This document shows positions 44,719-53,346 of a DNA stretch of 64,000 bases, piece by piece. The notes beneath the pieces are model-generated. The model had not been told where the DNA came from. It saw nothing but the letters and a program-made list of their open reading frames with translations, and did not search any database. Made by a program: the position numbers and the translations under genes. Every line of letters starts with the position of its first letter. The stretch's first letter is position 1. Source of the DNA: Parvularcula sp964219355 (GTDB lineage: Bacteria > Pseudomonadota > Alphaproteobacteria > Caulobacterales > Parvularculaceae); NCBI GenBank assembly GCA_964219355.1, contig CAXPOZ010000006.1, positions 1-64,000 of the forward strand, given 5' to 3'.

Positions 44719-45912
44719 ATGAAGAATGCCCTGCCTTTACGCGGCGTAAAAGTCATTGAACTGACGCATATGGTAATGGGACCAGCCGCCGGTGTTATCC
44801 TCGCGGATCTTGGTGCTGATGTCATCAAGCTGGAGCCTATCGGAGGTGATCCAACCCGCCGCCTCAAGGGATCAGGCGCTGGTTATTTCCCGATGTATAA
44901 CCGCAACAAACGCAGTTTGTCCGTAGACCTCAAATCTGAGGATGGGCTGAAACTGGCAAGGGATCTGATCCGGGGTGCGGATATCTTCATCGAGAACTTT
45001 CGCGGCGGCGCCGTTGAACGGCTCGGCCTCGGATATGACACTTTCAGGGAAGAAAATCCCGGTCTGATCTTCTGTTCGGAAAAGGGGTTTTTATCCGGCC
45101 CTTATGATCACCGCACCGCACTTGATGAAGTCGCCCAGATGATGGGGGGGCTTGCCTATATGACAGGCCCGCCGGGCCGTCCGCTGCGCGCCGGATCATC
45201 CGTGATCGACATTGCAGGCGGTATGTTCGGGGTCATCGGCATTCTGGCGGCACTCGCCGAACGCTCCGCAACCGGACGAGGCCGCAAAGTCGTCAGCTCG
45301 CTTTTTGAGACCACGGCCTTCATGGTCGGCCAGCACATCGCGCAGGCCGCCGTCACCGGCGAGACCGTCAAACCGATGCCGGTGCGCACATCCGCTTGGG
45401 CGATCTACGACCTCTTTGACACCATGGACGACAAACAGCTCTTCATCGGTGTGGTCAGTGACAAGCAATGGCCGATTTTCTGTAACGCATTCTCCCTGCA
45501 CGGATTTCGTGATGATCCCGGCCTGCAAACCAACGCGCAACGCGTTGAAGCACGCGACCGAATTCTCCCTGCCATCCGATCGATCTGCAAAAGCCATTCG
45601 CAGAATGAGCTTGTCAGCATCCTCGAAGAAAGCGGGCTTCCCTTCGCGCCGGTTGCGCACCCGCAGGATCTGACCGACAATCCGCACCTCAACGCGAATG
45701 GCGGGCTTTTGAACATCGAACTTCCCGATCAGGAGGGTTCAGCAAAGCTGCCCTCCCTGCCACTCGAGATCGATGAGACGCGTACGTCACTAAGGTATGA
45801 TCCGCCGAAAGCCGGCGAGCATACGCTGGAGATCCTGTCAGAGCTCGGTTGCGATGAAGCGCGCATCAAGCGCCTCATTGATCAACAGGTGGTTGAACCG
45901 CTCGAAGAATAA
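44719..45912 (+). CDS. Class III (CaiB/BaiF) CoA-transferase
   Basis: 397 residues. Family features are LRGVKVIELTHMVMGPAAGVILADLGADVIKLE at the N-terminus, YNRNKRSLSVDLKSEDG, ENFRGGAVERLGLGYD and ATGRGRKVVSSLFETTAFM. The catalytic Asp of formyl-CoA transferase (Asp169, in AMQDAV) aligns with Glu197 here (SLFETT), a rare change at the residue that forms the acyl-enzyme anhydride. The enzyme should pass CoA from a donor such as succinyl-CoA to the pathway acid. The ATG at 44719 has GGAGA upstream; a start 21 codons earlier would lie inside the previous gene. It is the last gene of the operon and supplies the substrate type that the HMG-CoA-lyase-like enzyme needs. Confidence 0.85.
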   Translation: MKNALPLRGVKVIELTHMVMGPAAGVILADLGADVIKLEPIGGDPTRRLKGSGAGYFPMYNRNKRSLSVDLKSEDGLKLARDLIRGADIFIENFRGGAVERLGLGYDTFREENPGLIFCSEKGFLSGPYDHRTALDEVAQMMGGLAYMTGPPGRPLRAGSSVIDIAGGMFGVIGILAALAERSATGRGRKVVSSLFETTAFMVGQHIAQAAVTGETVKPMPVRTSAWAIYDLFDTMDDKQLFIGVVSDKQWPIFCNAFSLHGFRDDPGLQTNAQRVEARDRILPAIRSICKSHSQNELVSILEESGLPFAPVAHPQDLTDNPHLNANGGLLNIELPDQEGSAKLPSLPLEIDETRTSLRYDPPKAGEHTLEILSELGCDEARIKRLIDQQVVEPLEE

Positions 45913-45957
45913 ACGAGCGAGTTCGAGAGAAACTTTGTGCCTGATCTTCGGCTCAGA

Positions 45958-45975
45958 GGGCCACATGCGTGGCCC
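45958..45975. other. Perfect hairpin after the CoA-transferase gene
   Basis: GGGCCAC (45958-45964) and GTGGCCC (45969-45975) form a seven-pair stem with the loop ATGC, 46 bp after the operon's last stop. It lacks a T-tract, so termination is not assured. The 180 bp from here to the tRNA hold no other feature that I can see. Confidence 0.4.
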
Positions 45976-46093
45976 GGCCGGTCAGGCCGCCCTGCCGGAG
46001 GCGCTGCGCGCCGTGAGGCAAAATATAATAAGCCTTAGCGGCGAAAGTCCGCCTGCGCTCAAGTAGCCGAAGGCGGTAGCGCGAAAAAGAATC

Positions 46094-46183
46094 TGGCGGA
46101 GAGAGAGGGATTCGAACCCTCGGAACGCTTGCGCGCTCAACGGTTTTCGAGACCGCCCCGTTCGACCACTCCGGCACCTCTCC
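46094..46183 (-). tRNA. tRNA-Ser (anticodon CGA)
   Basis: Read on the minus strand, a 90-base cloverleaf with acceptor arm GGAGAG/CTCTCC, an anticodon loop CTCGAAA with CGA, a long class II variable arm (GAGCGCGCAAGCGTTC) and a T-loop GGTTCGAATCCC. CCA is encoded at the 3' end. The long variable arm is the mark of serine tRNAs; CGA reads UCG. The tRNA sits just outside the catabolic island, a common integration point, but no integrase or direct repeat is seen nearby. Confidence 0.95.
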
Positions 46184-46341
46184 ACGGGGGTTCGCTGGAC
46201 GCGACGAAGCCATGATTAGGCAACTCCGATTGTCCGGCGAGCGGGCGTGCTAATGCCCCGCGCGCGCGGTTGCAACCTATTTGTGAGAGGCACTGTTTTG
46301 GCCTGATGGACGGCGGATGATTGAGCGCCTAATCTTGGCCC

Positions 46342-46839
46342 ATGAACAAGATCCTGATTGCCGCCCTCACCCTTTTTGGCCTTGCCGCCTGTGCCTCGAC
46401 GACGAGCGTTTACGGCCCTGCGACCGACACAGGTTTCGGCTATCGCGACCAGCAGATCGAGGCCGACCGCTACCGGGTGTCCTATCGCGGTCGGGACATG
46501 ACCAGCGCCGATGACGGTGCCCTGCGGCGCGCAGCCGAAATCGCCACTCGCGAAGGCGCGACATGGTTCCGGGTCGTCAGTCGCGACGTTGAGACCCCTT
46601 CGGGCCGCAGCTCAGGCACCAGCATCGGCATTGGCGGCGCCACCGGCGGTCGCAATTCGAGCGTTGGGGTCGGCGTCCGCCTGCCGCTCGGCGACAATGG
46701 TCCGCGTGAAGCCGTTGTCCGGCTCGAAATTCTGCTCGGCGAAGGTGATATGCCCGGTGATGAGGGCGTATATGACGCCCGTCAGGTGCTCGGGAATCTC
46801 GGCGGCACGACCGTCGGCGAAAGCGCACTCGACGGCTAA
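46342..46839 (+). CDS. Lipoprotein of the CC0125/CC1285 type
   Basis: 165 residues. A signal peptide ends in a lipobox, FGLAAC (Cys17). The mature part has YRVSYRGRDMTSADDGALRRAAEIATREGATWFRVVSRDVE, the conserved core of a small lipoprotein family known from Caulobacter and relatives. A Gly/Ser-rich stretch follows. It is probably anchored in the outer membrane facing the periplasm. Function unknown. The next gene follows after six bases on the same strand. Confidence 0.75.
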   Translation: MNKILIAALTLFGLAACASTTSVYGPATDTGFGYRDQQIEADRYRVSYRGRDMTSADDGALRRAAEIATREGATWFRVVSRDVETPSGRSSGTSIGIGGATGGRNSSVGVGVRLPLGDNGPREAVVRLEILLGEGDMPGDEGVYDARQVLGNLGGTTVGESALDG

Positions 46840-46845
46840 GGGGTT

Positions 46846-47436
46846 ATGGCGAGCAAGACATCGCCAGATGACTGGTTCGCCCAGGAGCGACCCTTTTCGG
46901 ATGCGCTCCTCAGGCTGCGGCAGCTGATGCAGGCGGCCGGGCTCACCGAAACGATCAAATGGGGCATGCCCTGCTATACGCATGAAGGCCGAAATGTAGC
47001 CGGGCTCGGCGCCTTCAAGGCGCATTTCGGGATCTGGTTCTTTGAAGGCGCGCGGCTTGTCGACAGTGACGGCCTTTTGACCAATGCCCAGCCGGGCAAA
47101 ACCCAGATGATGCGCCAGATGCGGTTTACCGATGAGAGGGAGATCAAACCCGCCCTGATCAAGCGCTATCTGAAAGAGGCCATGGCACTGCCGCCTGAGA
47201 AGAAGAAAAAGGCTGTTAAATCAAAGCCTCCCGTCAAAATCCCGACCGAACTGGCCGATGCTTTCACGGCCGATCCTGAGCTGAAAACGGCCTTTTCCGC
47301 GCTCAGCCCCTCCTGCCAGCGCGAATATGCAGAGCATATCGGCGAGGCCAAAAAGCCGGAGACAAGAGAGCGGCGGCTCGGGAAAATGATCCCGATGATC
47401 AAGGCAGGTCTCGGCCTGAACGACAAATACCGCTAA
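46846..47436 (+). CDS. YdeI/DUF1801-type protein
   Basis: 196 residues. The first part (DWFAQERPFSDALLRLRQLMQAAGLTETIKWGMPCYTHEGRNVAGLGAFKAHFGIWFFEGA) is a DUF1801-like fold. A Lys-rich linker (EKKKKAVKSKPP) leads to a C-terminal segment with LSPSCQREYAEHIGEAKKPETRERRLGK, typical of YdeI/OmpD-associated proteins. It is cytoplasmic, with no signal peptide. Its biochemical role is not established; the family has been linked to stress and to outer-membrane protein expression. Confidence 0.75.
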   Translation: MASKTSPDDWFAQERPFSDALLRLRQLMQAAGLTETIKWGMPCYTHEGRNVAGLGAFKAHFGIWFFEGARLVDSDGLLTNAQPGKTQMMRQMRFTDEREIKPALIKRYLKEAMALPPEKKKKAVKSKPPVKIPTELADAFTADPELKTAFSALSPSCQREYAEHIGEAKKPETRERRLGKMIPMIKAGLGLNDKYR

Positions 47437-47590
47437 AGGCGCGCCAAACCTAACCAGGGTGACATCTCACGGCATCTTGCATTGCGCAGGGGGTTCGGCG
47501 AGGACAGCGTTCAAAAGGCTGGGGCACCGCGAAAACCGGGTCCCTTTCGGGTATGTCGGGGCGACAGGTTCCCCGCGGGAGAAGTAATTC

Positions 47591-50500
47591 ATGACCACCA
47601 CGCTTAGTATCCGGCGTCTGTCCCTTTCACTTCTGGCAGGCTCCGCTGCGATCGCCATCGGCCATCCGGCACTTGCCCAGCAGACAATCGACTCGGATAC
47701 GACCGATCCCGTCGCAACATCGACAACAGGCGATCTGACGATCACGACAGATGGCAGCATCATCGTGACCAGCGGCACCGCTGTGACCATCGATTCCGAT
47801 AGTGACGTCGTGCAAAACGGCGAAATCGCGATCGACGATACTTCGGATGATGGCAGCGCGGCAGCAGATGACGCAACCGGCGTTCTGGTCACGGGCGATG
47901 TGACCTTCAGCTACGTTCAGAGCGGGACGACCCGGCTTGAAGATGACAGTCCGGTCGACCCGGACGACAACGATGAGAACGGCATCACCCCGCCCGACTA
48001 TGCCGATAACCGCTATGGCTTCCGCCTCGATGCGGGCAGCTATGACGGCGCGATCCTGTTCAACACCACAGCCCTCGTCGCCGTTCGCGGGGACAATTCC
48101 GCTGCGATCGCCCTTGATGGTGATCTGACGAATTCGGACGGCGACAATGTCATCGATTTTTTCGGCGACATTATCATGACCGGGGAGAATTCCGCGGGTC
48201 TGCTGATTAATGGCAACATGGACGGAAATGTGAATGTCGGCTCCGGCTCCAGCATTTCCGTAACGGGCATGGATAGCAGCGCGATCCTCGTCAACGGCGC
48301 CATCAATGGCTCGCTTCGGGTCAACGGCATTCTTCAGGTGACAGGTTTCGCCGATACGAACCCTGAGCTTCCGATTGAAGATGATGCCAGCACCCCTGAT
48401 GTGGATGAGTCCCAGTCAGCTGAGGCGCTTGCCATTCTGGAACGGAATGCGTCACAGACCGCCCTCACATCTGGCGACGGTGTTGCTGTCTATAACGACG
48501 TCGCAGGCGGTGTGCTGATTGATGCGCCGCTGGTCACGGAATTCGCGGATGTCACCGATCAGACTGTCACGACGGCCGCGATCAGCGTCTTCGGGGTTGG
48601 CAATGCCCTGCGGATCGATGGCGGTGCCGGCGGCATCACGATCGGCGCGTATGAGAACGTCAATATCGACGAAGCTCGTCAGGCACTTCTGGACGACGAT
48701 GATCCGGATAATGACGATGACATCCCGGAATATGGCGATTACGGCGTCATCAATCGCGGCCAGATGGTCAGCAATGGCGTCTATCCAGGCGTTGCTTCCG
48801 AAGCCGTCTCTATCCGCAACGCAACGATCGAGGGCGGTATCCGCAATGACGGCGCCATCGACACCCAGTCTTTGCGCGCAGCGGCGACCGGTATGTATAT
48901 CGGCAGCGGCGCGAATGTCCCGACCCTCTTTAACCGTGGACGGATCAGTGCCGGGGTGAGTGGCTCGGGCGGAGATGCGACCGGCATCCATATCGACGTC
49001 GGCGCCAACCTGCCGAGCTTTAACAATGACGGCCGGATTGAAGTCTTCGCAATCAGCGATGACAGCGATGTCTACGCCATCCGCGATGAAAGCGGGACGA
49101 TCACTGAGTTTGTGAACTCAGGCATCATCCTCTCTCTCCTGAGCGACGAGAATGACAACAATGCGAATACTGAGCGTGACAATGGTGAGCCGGTAGGCCA
49201 AGCCATCGCGCTTGATTTCAGCGCAAACACGACGGGCGTGACGATCCGCAACACGGTGACATCTCGCCCGGGGATCAATGTCGACTCTATTGGGCGCGCC
49301 AATTTCGGCCAGATCACGGGTGATATCCTTACCGGTTCCGGCGATGACATGTTCATCGGCGATGCCGGCCCGACCTTCGGCACGCTCTATCTTGGTGCTG
49401 GCAACGATACGGTTGATCTCTCGCAAGGTTCAGTCATTTCAGGCGGGATCGACTTTGGCGATGGTGACGAACAATTGCTGGTCGACAACGGCCTCGTCGC
49501 CGGCATGATTGATTTCGGCACAGGCACCTCAATCCTGTCCTTGAGCAATAATTCGGCTCTGGTCGGGAACATTGCTTCGGCCGGTTTCCTCGACATCACT
49601 GTTGCTGGCTCTTCGCTCACATTCGGGTCAGGCACGGACCTGACCGTCGGTTCACTGATCGTCGACCCGATGGATATCATGGGCGAACAGGTTGCCAGTA
49701 CGCTTGGCTTTTCGATCTCAGCGGATGGCACGAGCGTTTCGAGCGTCACAGCAGGACTTGCTGATCTCGACAGCACGACCGAGCTTGAGATCCTCTTCGA
49801 AGGCGCCTTCGACAATGAAACTGTCGATCAGGTGATCCTGTCGGCGGGCACACTCAACATCGACATCGATGCGCTGAACGCGTCCCTGAGTGAGAATGCG
49901 GACGGCACCCTGCCGGTCCTTTTCAAACAGTCAGTGCGCCGCGACAATAACGACCTCTCCCTCGTTCTTGAGCGGAAGACAGCGGCAGAACTGGGCATCG
50001 GCAAAGGCATGACGAATGCCTTCGCACCGGTCATCAGTGCCCTGACAGCGGATCAGGATCTTGGCAGCACCCTCTTTAATGCCACGACCAATGAAGAGTT
50101 CATGAGCCTCTTCAGTCAGGTTCTTGCCGGGCCGCTGGATGCACCGCTGGCCTATTCGCGGGCACAGAACAACTCCGTCACCTCGCTCGTCAGCCACCGT
50201 GTTGATGCAATCACTTCCGGGGATGACCGCCTACAGCGCCGCTTCTGGCTTCAGGAAGAGGGCTACTTCGTCAATCGCGATCCTGATGACAGCTCCAACG
50301 GTTTTGACGGTGGCGGCTTTGTGATCGCTGGTGGTGTCGATGCACCGATCGGCATGTTCGATGCGGTCGGGATCTCAGGTCATTACGCTTCTGCCCGTTA
50401 CGACGAGCAGCTTGGCGAAGACTTCCCGTTTGACCGCACGACGATCGGCCTCGATCTCTATTTTGCTGACCGTATGGGCGCTCTCGAAGTCGACGGCCGC

Positions 50501-51079
50501 ATCGGTTACGCGATCACGGATTCGACCTCCGAGCGGAACATCAATTTCGGTGGCGGCAACCGCGTCGTGACCGGCGACTGGAGCGGCACGCAGCTGACTG
50601 CGAACAGCCGGGTCCGCTATGTCATGAAGATGGGCAAGACCGAAGTTCGGCCGTTTGCTGGCTTCGACCTCGTTGCCCTGAAAGAAGATGCCTATACGGA
50701 AACAGGCAGCCCTGCGCTGGCGCTGACCGTACAGGAGCGTGAGGCCGAAAGCCTTCGCGCGAATGTCGGTTTTGAGCTTTCCCGCGTCTTCACTTCGGGC
50801 CGTCAGGCCTATGAGTTCAGCGTCCCGGGCACCTTCCGCCCGCGCCTGACCGCGGCCTGGAGCCAGGAGCTACTGACCGATGACTACACCGCGACCTATA
50901 ATTTCGACGGCGGGCAGGAATTCACCTTGACCTCCGAGCCGGAAAGCAACGCGGCGATCATCGGCGGCGACATGACCTATGAGAACGAATACGCCACGAT
51001 CCATGCGGGCGTTTCGGGCACCTTCGGCGAGCAGACGGAAGTCTATACGCTGCGCGTCGGTGTCGGCCTCAAATGGTAG
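47591..51079 (+). CDS. Autotransporter (type V secretion) with beta-helix passenger
   Basis: 1,162 residues. A Sec signal peptide (RLSLSLLAGSAAIAIGHPALAQ) is followed by a passenger of about 820 residues, rich in Asp, Gly, Asn and Val with repeated short strands, as in beta-helix autotransporters. Around residues 580-640 the passenger contains RTX-like pieces (GSGDDMFIGDAG, GAGNDTVDL). The last about 280 residues form the autotransporter barrel (RRFWLQEEGYFVNRDPDDSS, FDAVGISGHYASARYDEQ) and end in TLRVGVGLKW with terminal Trp. GGGAG lies nine bases before the ATG. It is likely displayed on the surface; function unknown. Confidence 0.85.
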   Translation: MTTTLSIRRLSLSLLAGSAAIAIGHPALAQQTIDSDTTDPVATSTTGDLTITTDGSIIVTSGTAVTIDSDSDVVQNGEIAIDDTSDDGSAAADDATGVLVTGDVTFSYVQSGTTRLEDDSPVDPDDNDENGITPPDYADNRYGFRLDAGSYDGAILFNTTALVAVRGDNSAAIALDGDLTNSDGDNVIDFFGDIIMTGENSAGLLINGNMDGNVNVGSGSSISVTGMDSSAILVNGAINGSLRVNGILQVTGFADTNPELPIEDDASTPDVDESQSAEALAILERNASQTALTSGDGVAVYNDVAGGVLIDAPLVTEFADVTDQTVTTAAISVFGVGNALRIDGGAGGITIGAYENVNIDEARQALLDDDDPDNDDDIPEYGDYGVINRGQMVSNGVYPGVASEAVSIRNATIEGGIRNDGAIDTQSLRAAATGMYIGSGANVPTLFNRGRISAGVSGSGGDATGIHIDVGANLPSFNNDGRIEVFAISDDSDVYAIRDESGTITEFVNSGIILSLLSDENDNNANTERDNGEPVGQAIALDFSANTTGVTIRNTVTSRPGINVDSIGRANFGQITGDILTGSGDDMFIGDAGPTFGTLYLGAGNDTVDLSQGSVISGGIDFGDGDEQLLVDNGLVAGMIDFGTGTSILSLSNNSALVGNIASAGFLDITVAGSSLTFGSGTDLTVGSLIVDPMDIMGEQVASTLGFSISADGTSVSSVTAGLADLDSTTELEILFEGAFDNETVDQVILSAGTLNIDIDALNASLSENADGTLPVLFKQSVRRDNNDLSLVLERKTAAELGIGKGMTNAFAPVISALTADQDLGSTLFNATTNEEFMSLFSQVLAGPLDAPLAYSRAQNNSVTSLVSHRVDAITSGDDRLQRRFWLQEEGYFVNRDPDDSSNGFDGGGFVIAGGVDAPIGMFDAVGISGHYASARYDEQLGEDFPFDRTTIGLDLYFADRMGALEVDGRIGYAITDSTSERNINFGGGNRVVTGDWSGTQLTANSRVRYVMKMGKTEVRPFAGFDLVALKEDAYTETGSPALALTVQEREAESLRANVGFELSRVFTSGRQAYEFSVPGTFRPRLTAAWSQELLTDDYTATYNFDGGQEFTLTSEPESNAAIIGGDMTYENEYATIHAGVSGTFGEQTEVYTLRVGVGLKW

Positions 51080-51089
51080 CCTAGAGTGC

Positions 51090-51121
51090 GGGCCGGTATG
51101 CCCCTTATGGGTGACCGGCCC
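51090..51121. terminator. Possible terminator hairpin after the autotransporter
   Basis: GGGCCGGT (51090-51097) pairs with ACCGGCCC (51114-51121), and a further CCC/GGG pairing inside gives a long stem 11 bp after the stop. No T-run follows, so the call is tentative. Confidence 0.4.
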
Positions 51122-51215
51122 TCCTAGTGACAGTAAAGGGCAAATGCCCCCATCTTGACCTGTCCCCCACTCACGGTATGGGAGCGCTATCATTGCGCGC
51201 CCATGGAGAATTCTG

Positions 51216-52673
51216 ATGCCTTCTTCTGCCCCGACTTTTGTGCTTTTCGGCGCGACCGGCGATCTGGCGCGGCGCATGCTCTTTCCGTCGCTCTACTTTC
51301 TTCACCTCGAAGGACTGCTTACTGACGGTCAGCGCATCATCGGCGCCTCGCGCTCAGAACGGACGAGCGAAGACTTCCGTGCGCAAATGGAGGACTGGGT
51401 CCGTGAGCGGACGGGCGAGCATTTCGATGCAGAAAAATTCGCAAGCTTCGCTGAACGCGTCACCTATCTCTCCGTGAACGCCAATGAGCTTTCCGACTTT
51501 GAGCGCTTGAAAGAAGAGATCGGCGGCAGCGATCAGGAAGCGGTCTTCTATCTGTCGACCAGCCCCGCCATCTTTGCGGCCACGACCCAGAACCTCAAAG
51601 CGGTCGGCCTGTCACATTCGCCAAACCGCATTGTCGTCGAGAAGCCAATCGGCCACGATTTTGCTAGTAACGTCGCCATCAATGATGCGCTGGCGGACGC
51701 CTTTGACGAGAACCGGACATTCCGGATCGACCATTACCTCGGCAAGGAGACCGTGCAGAACCTCATCGCCCTGCGCTTCGGGAACACGATTTTCGAGCCG
51801 CTGTGGAGCGCTACATCGATTGACAGTGTAGAGATCACCATTGCCGAGGCAGTCGGCGTTGAAGGCCGCGGCGATTATTACGACGATTACGGCGCCATCC
51901 GCGACATGGTGCAGAACCACCTCCTGCAGCTCCTCTGCCTTGTGGCGATGGAGCCGCCCGCCTCTCTCGATGCCGAGGCTGTCCGCAATGAGAAGGTGAA
52001 AGTCCTCAAGACGCTCGCCCCCATCACGGCAGAGAATGTCGAATCCAAAACCGTGCGAGGACAATATTCCGAAGGCTTTGACGAAAAAGGCGGCAAGGCT
52101 CCTGATTACCTCACCGATGCTGACCGCAAATCGAGCAACACGGAATCCTTTGTGGCGATCACAGCGGAGCTGCGGAACTGGCGCTGGAAGGGGGTTCCCT
52201 TCTATATCCAGACAGGCAAACGCATGGGCGAGCGCAAGACGCGGATCGTCATTTCCTTCCGCCCGGTCCCGCATTCGATCTTCTCCGGCGCGGTATCCGC
52301 CAATGAGCTGATCATCACCCTGCAGCCGCAGGAAGAAATCCGCCTGCAGATCATGAGCAAGCGGCCAGGCCTGACATCGGGCGCCATGTCCCTGCAAGAG
52401 CTTGGGCTCAACCTGTCGCTATCCGATCACCTGCCCGAAGACCAGCAGCGCCGCCGGATTGCCTATGAGCAGCTCATCCTTGATGCGCTGAACAACAACC
52501 CAGCCCTATTCGTTCAGCGGGACGAGCAGGAGGCCGCATGGCGCTGGATCGACGGCATAGTCGCCGCCTGGGACCAGCAGAACATGAAGCCTAAATCCTA
52601 CAAGGCCGGAACGTCAGGGCCATCGGCGAAACATACGCTGACCGAACGGAACGAGCATAGCTGGTATGACTGA
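51216..52673 (+). CDS. zwf: Glucose-6-phosphate 1-dehydrogenase
   Basis: 485 residues, the normal length. It has the N-terminal NADP site FVLFGATGDLARRMLFPSLY, the active-site motif RIDHYLGKETVQNL with its catalytic His nearby and PIGHDF. It oxidises glucose 6-phosphate to 6-phosphogluconolactone, the entry to the Entner-Doudoroff pathway. GGAG is placed eight bases before the ATG. It overlaps the lactonase gene by eight bases and starts the operon zwf-pgl-edd. Confidence 0.97.
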   Translation: MPSSAPTFVLFGATGDLARRMLFPSLYFLHLEGLLTDGQRIIGASRSERTSEDFRAQMEDWVRERTGEHFDAEKFASFAERVTYLSVNANELSDFERLKEEIGGSDQEAVFYLSTSPAIFAATTQNLKAVGLSHSPNRIVVEKPIGHDFASNVAINDALADAFDENRTFRIDHYLGKETVQNLIALRFGNTIFEPLWSATSIDSVEITIAEAVGVEGRGDYYDDYGAIRDMVQNHLLQLLCLVAMEPPASLDAEAVRNEKVKVLKTLAPITAENVESKTVRGQYSEGFDEKGGKAPDYLTDADRKSSNTESFVAITAELRNWRWKGVPFYIQTGKRMGERKTRIVISFRPVPHSIFSGAVSANELIITLQPQEEIRLQIMSKRPGLTSGAMSLQELGLNLSLSDHLPEDQQRRRIAYEQLILDALNNNPALFVQRDEQEAAWRWIDGIVAAWDQQNMKPKSYKAGTSGPSAKHTLTERNEHSWYD

Positions 52674-53337
52674 TCTCTCCGCATACGAGACGAAAGACGC
52701 GCTCGCCGCCGCGGTCGCAGAGGCCATTTCGGAAAAGCTCCGTGCTGCTATTGAGGCGCGCGGCATGGCAAGTTTCGTGGCCTCTGGCGGCGGCACACCG
52801 AAACCCGCTTTTGAGCTTTTGTCACAGGATGTCCGGATCGATTGGAACAAGGTGACTGTCACCCTGTCCGATGAACGCATGGCACCACCCGAAGCAGGGG
52901 TGAGCAATGCCAACATGCTGCGCGAACATCTCCTGAAAGATGCGGCCGCCTCGGCGCGTTTCCTGCCGCTCGACACGCTGTCTTCGCTTGAGAAATTCGA
53001 CCTGCCCTTTGATGTCGTCCTGCTCGGTATGGGCGGAGACGGGCATTTTGCGTCGATCTTTCCCGATGGGGACGGAATGGAAGCGGCCTGCGCGCCCGGG
53101 GCGACGATCCTCGCCGAAACCACTCCCTATCCCCTCCCGCCCGAAGCGCCCTACCCGCGCCTCACCCTCTCGCTGCCTGCAATCCGTCAGTGCCGTGATC
53201 TGTTCCTCATGGTCTCCGGCAAGGGCAAGCGGGATATCCTCGAGCTTGCCGGATCAGACGCGCCAGAAGGCGATCTGCCGATCCGGCGCCTCCTCCACGA
53301 TCCTGACTTACCGCTCAGCATTTTCTGGGCGCCATAG
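52666..53337 (+). CDS. pgl: 6-phosphogluconolactonase
   Basis: 223 residues. It has SGGGTPKPAFELLSQ near the N-terminus, VTVTLSDERMAPPEAGVSNANML and the signature LGMGGDGHFASIFPDG. It hydrolyses the lactone made by zwf. The ATG lies within the last codons of zwf and the dehydratase gene begins nine bases after its stop, so the three steps are made together in pathway order. Confidence 0.95.
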   Translation: MTDLSAYETKDALAAAVAEAISEKLRAAIEARGMASFVASGGGTPKPAFELLSQDVRIDWNKVTVTLSDERMAPPEAGVSNANMLREHLLKDAAASARFLPLDTLSSLEKFDLPFDVVLLGMGGDGHFASIFPDGDGMEAACAPGATILAETTPYPLPPEAPYPRLTLSLPAIRQCRDLFLMVSGKGKRDILELAGSDAPEGDLPIRRLLHDPDLPLSIFWAP

Positions 53338-53346
53338 GAGACCCCG

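Noticed and set aside
26493..45912. A complete nicotinate (nic) pathway.
   Set aside because: Monooxygenase, maleate-isomerase-fold and maleamate-amidase-like genes are present, but no 2,5-dihydroxypyridine dioxygenase, no N-formylmaleamate deformylase and no nicotinate hydroxylase are seen.
26493..46183. The catabolic island as a recent mobile element next to tRNA-Ser.
   Set aside because: I found no integrase, transposase, direct repeat of the tRNA end or insertion sequence in the window; the position next to a tRNA is suggestive only.
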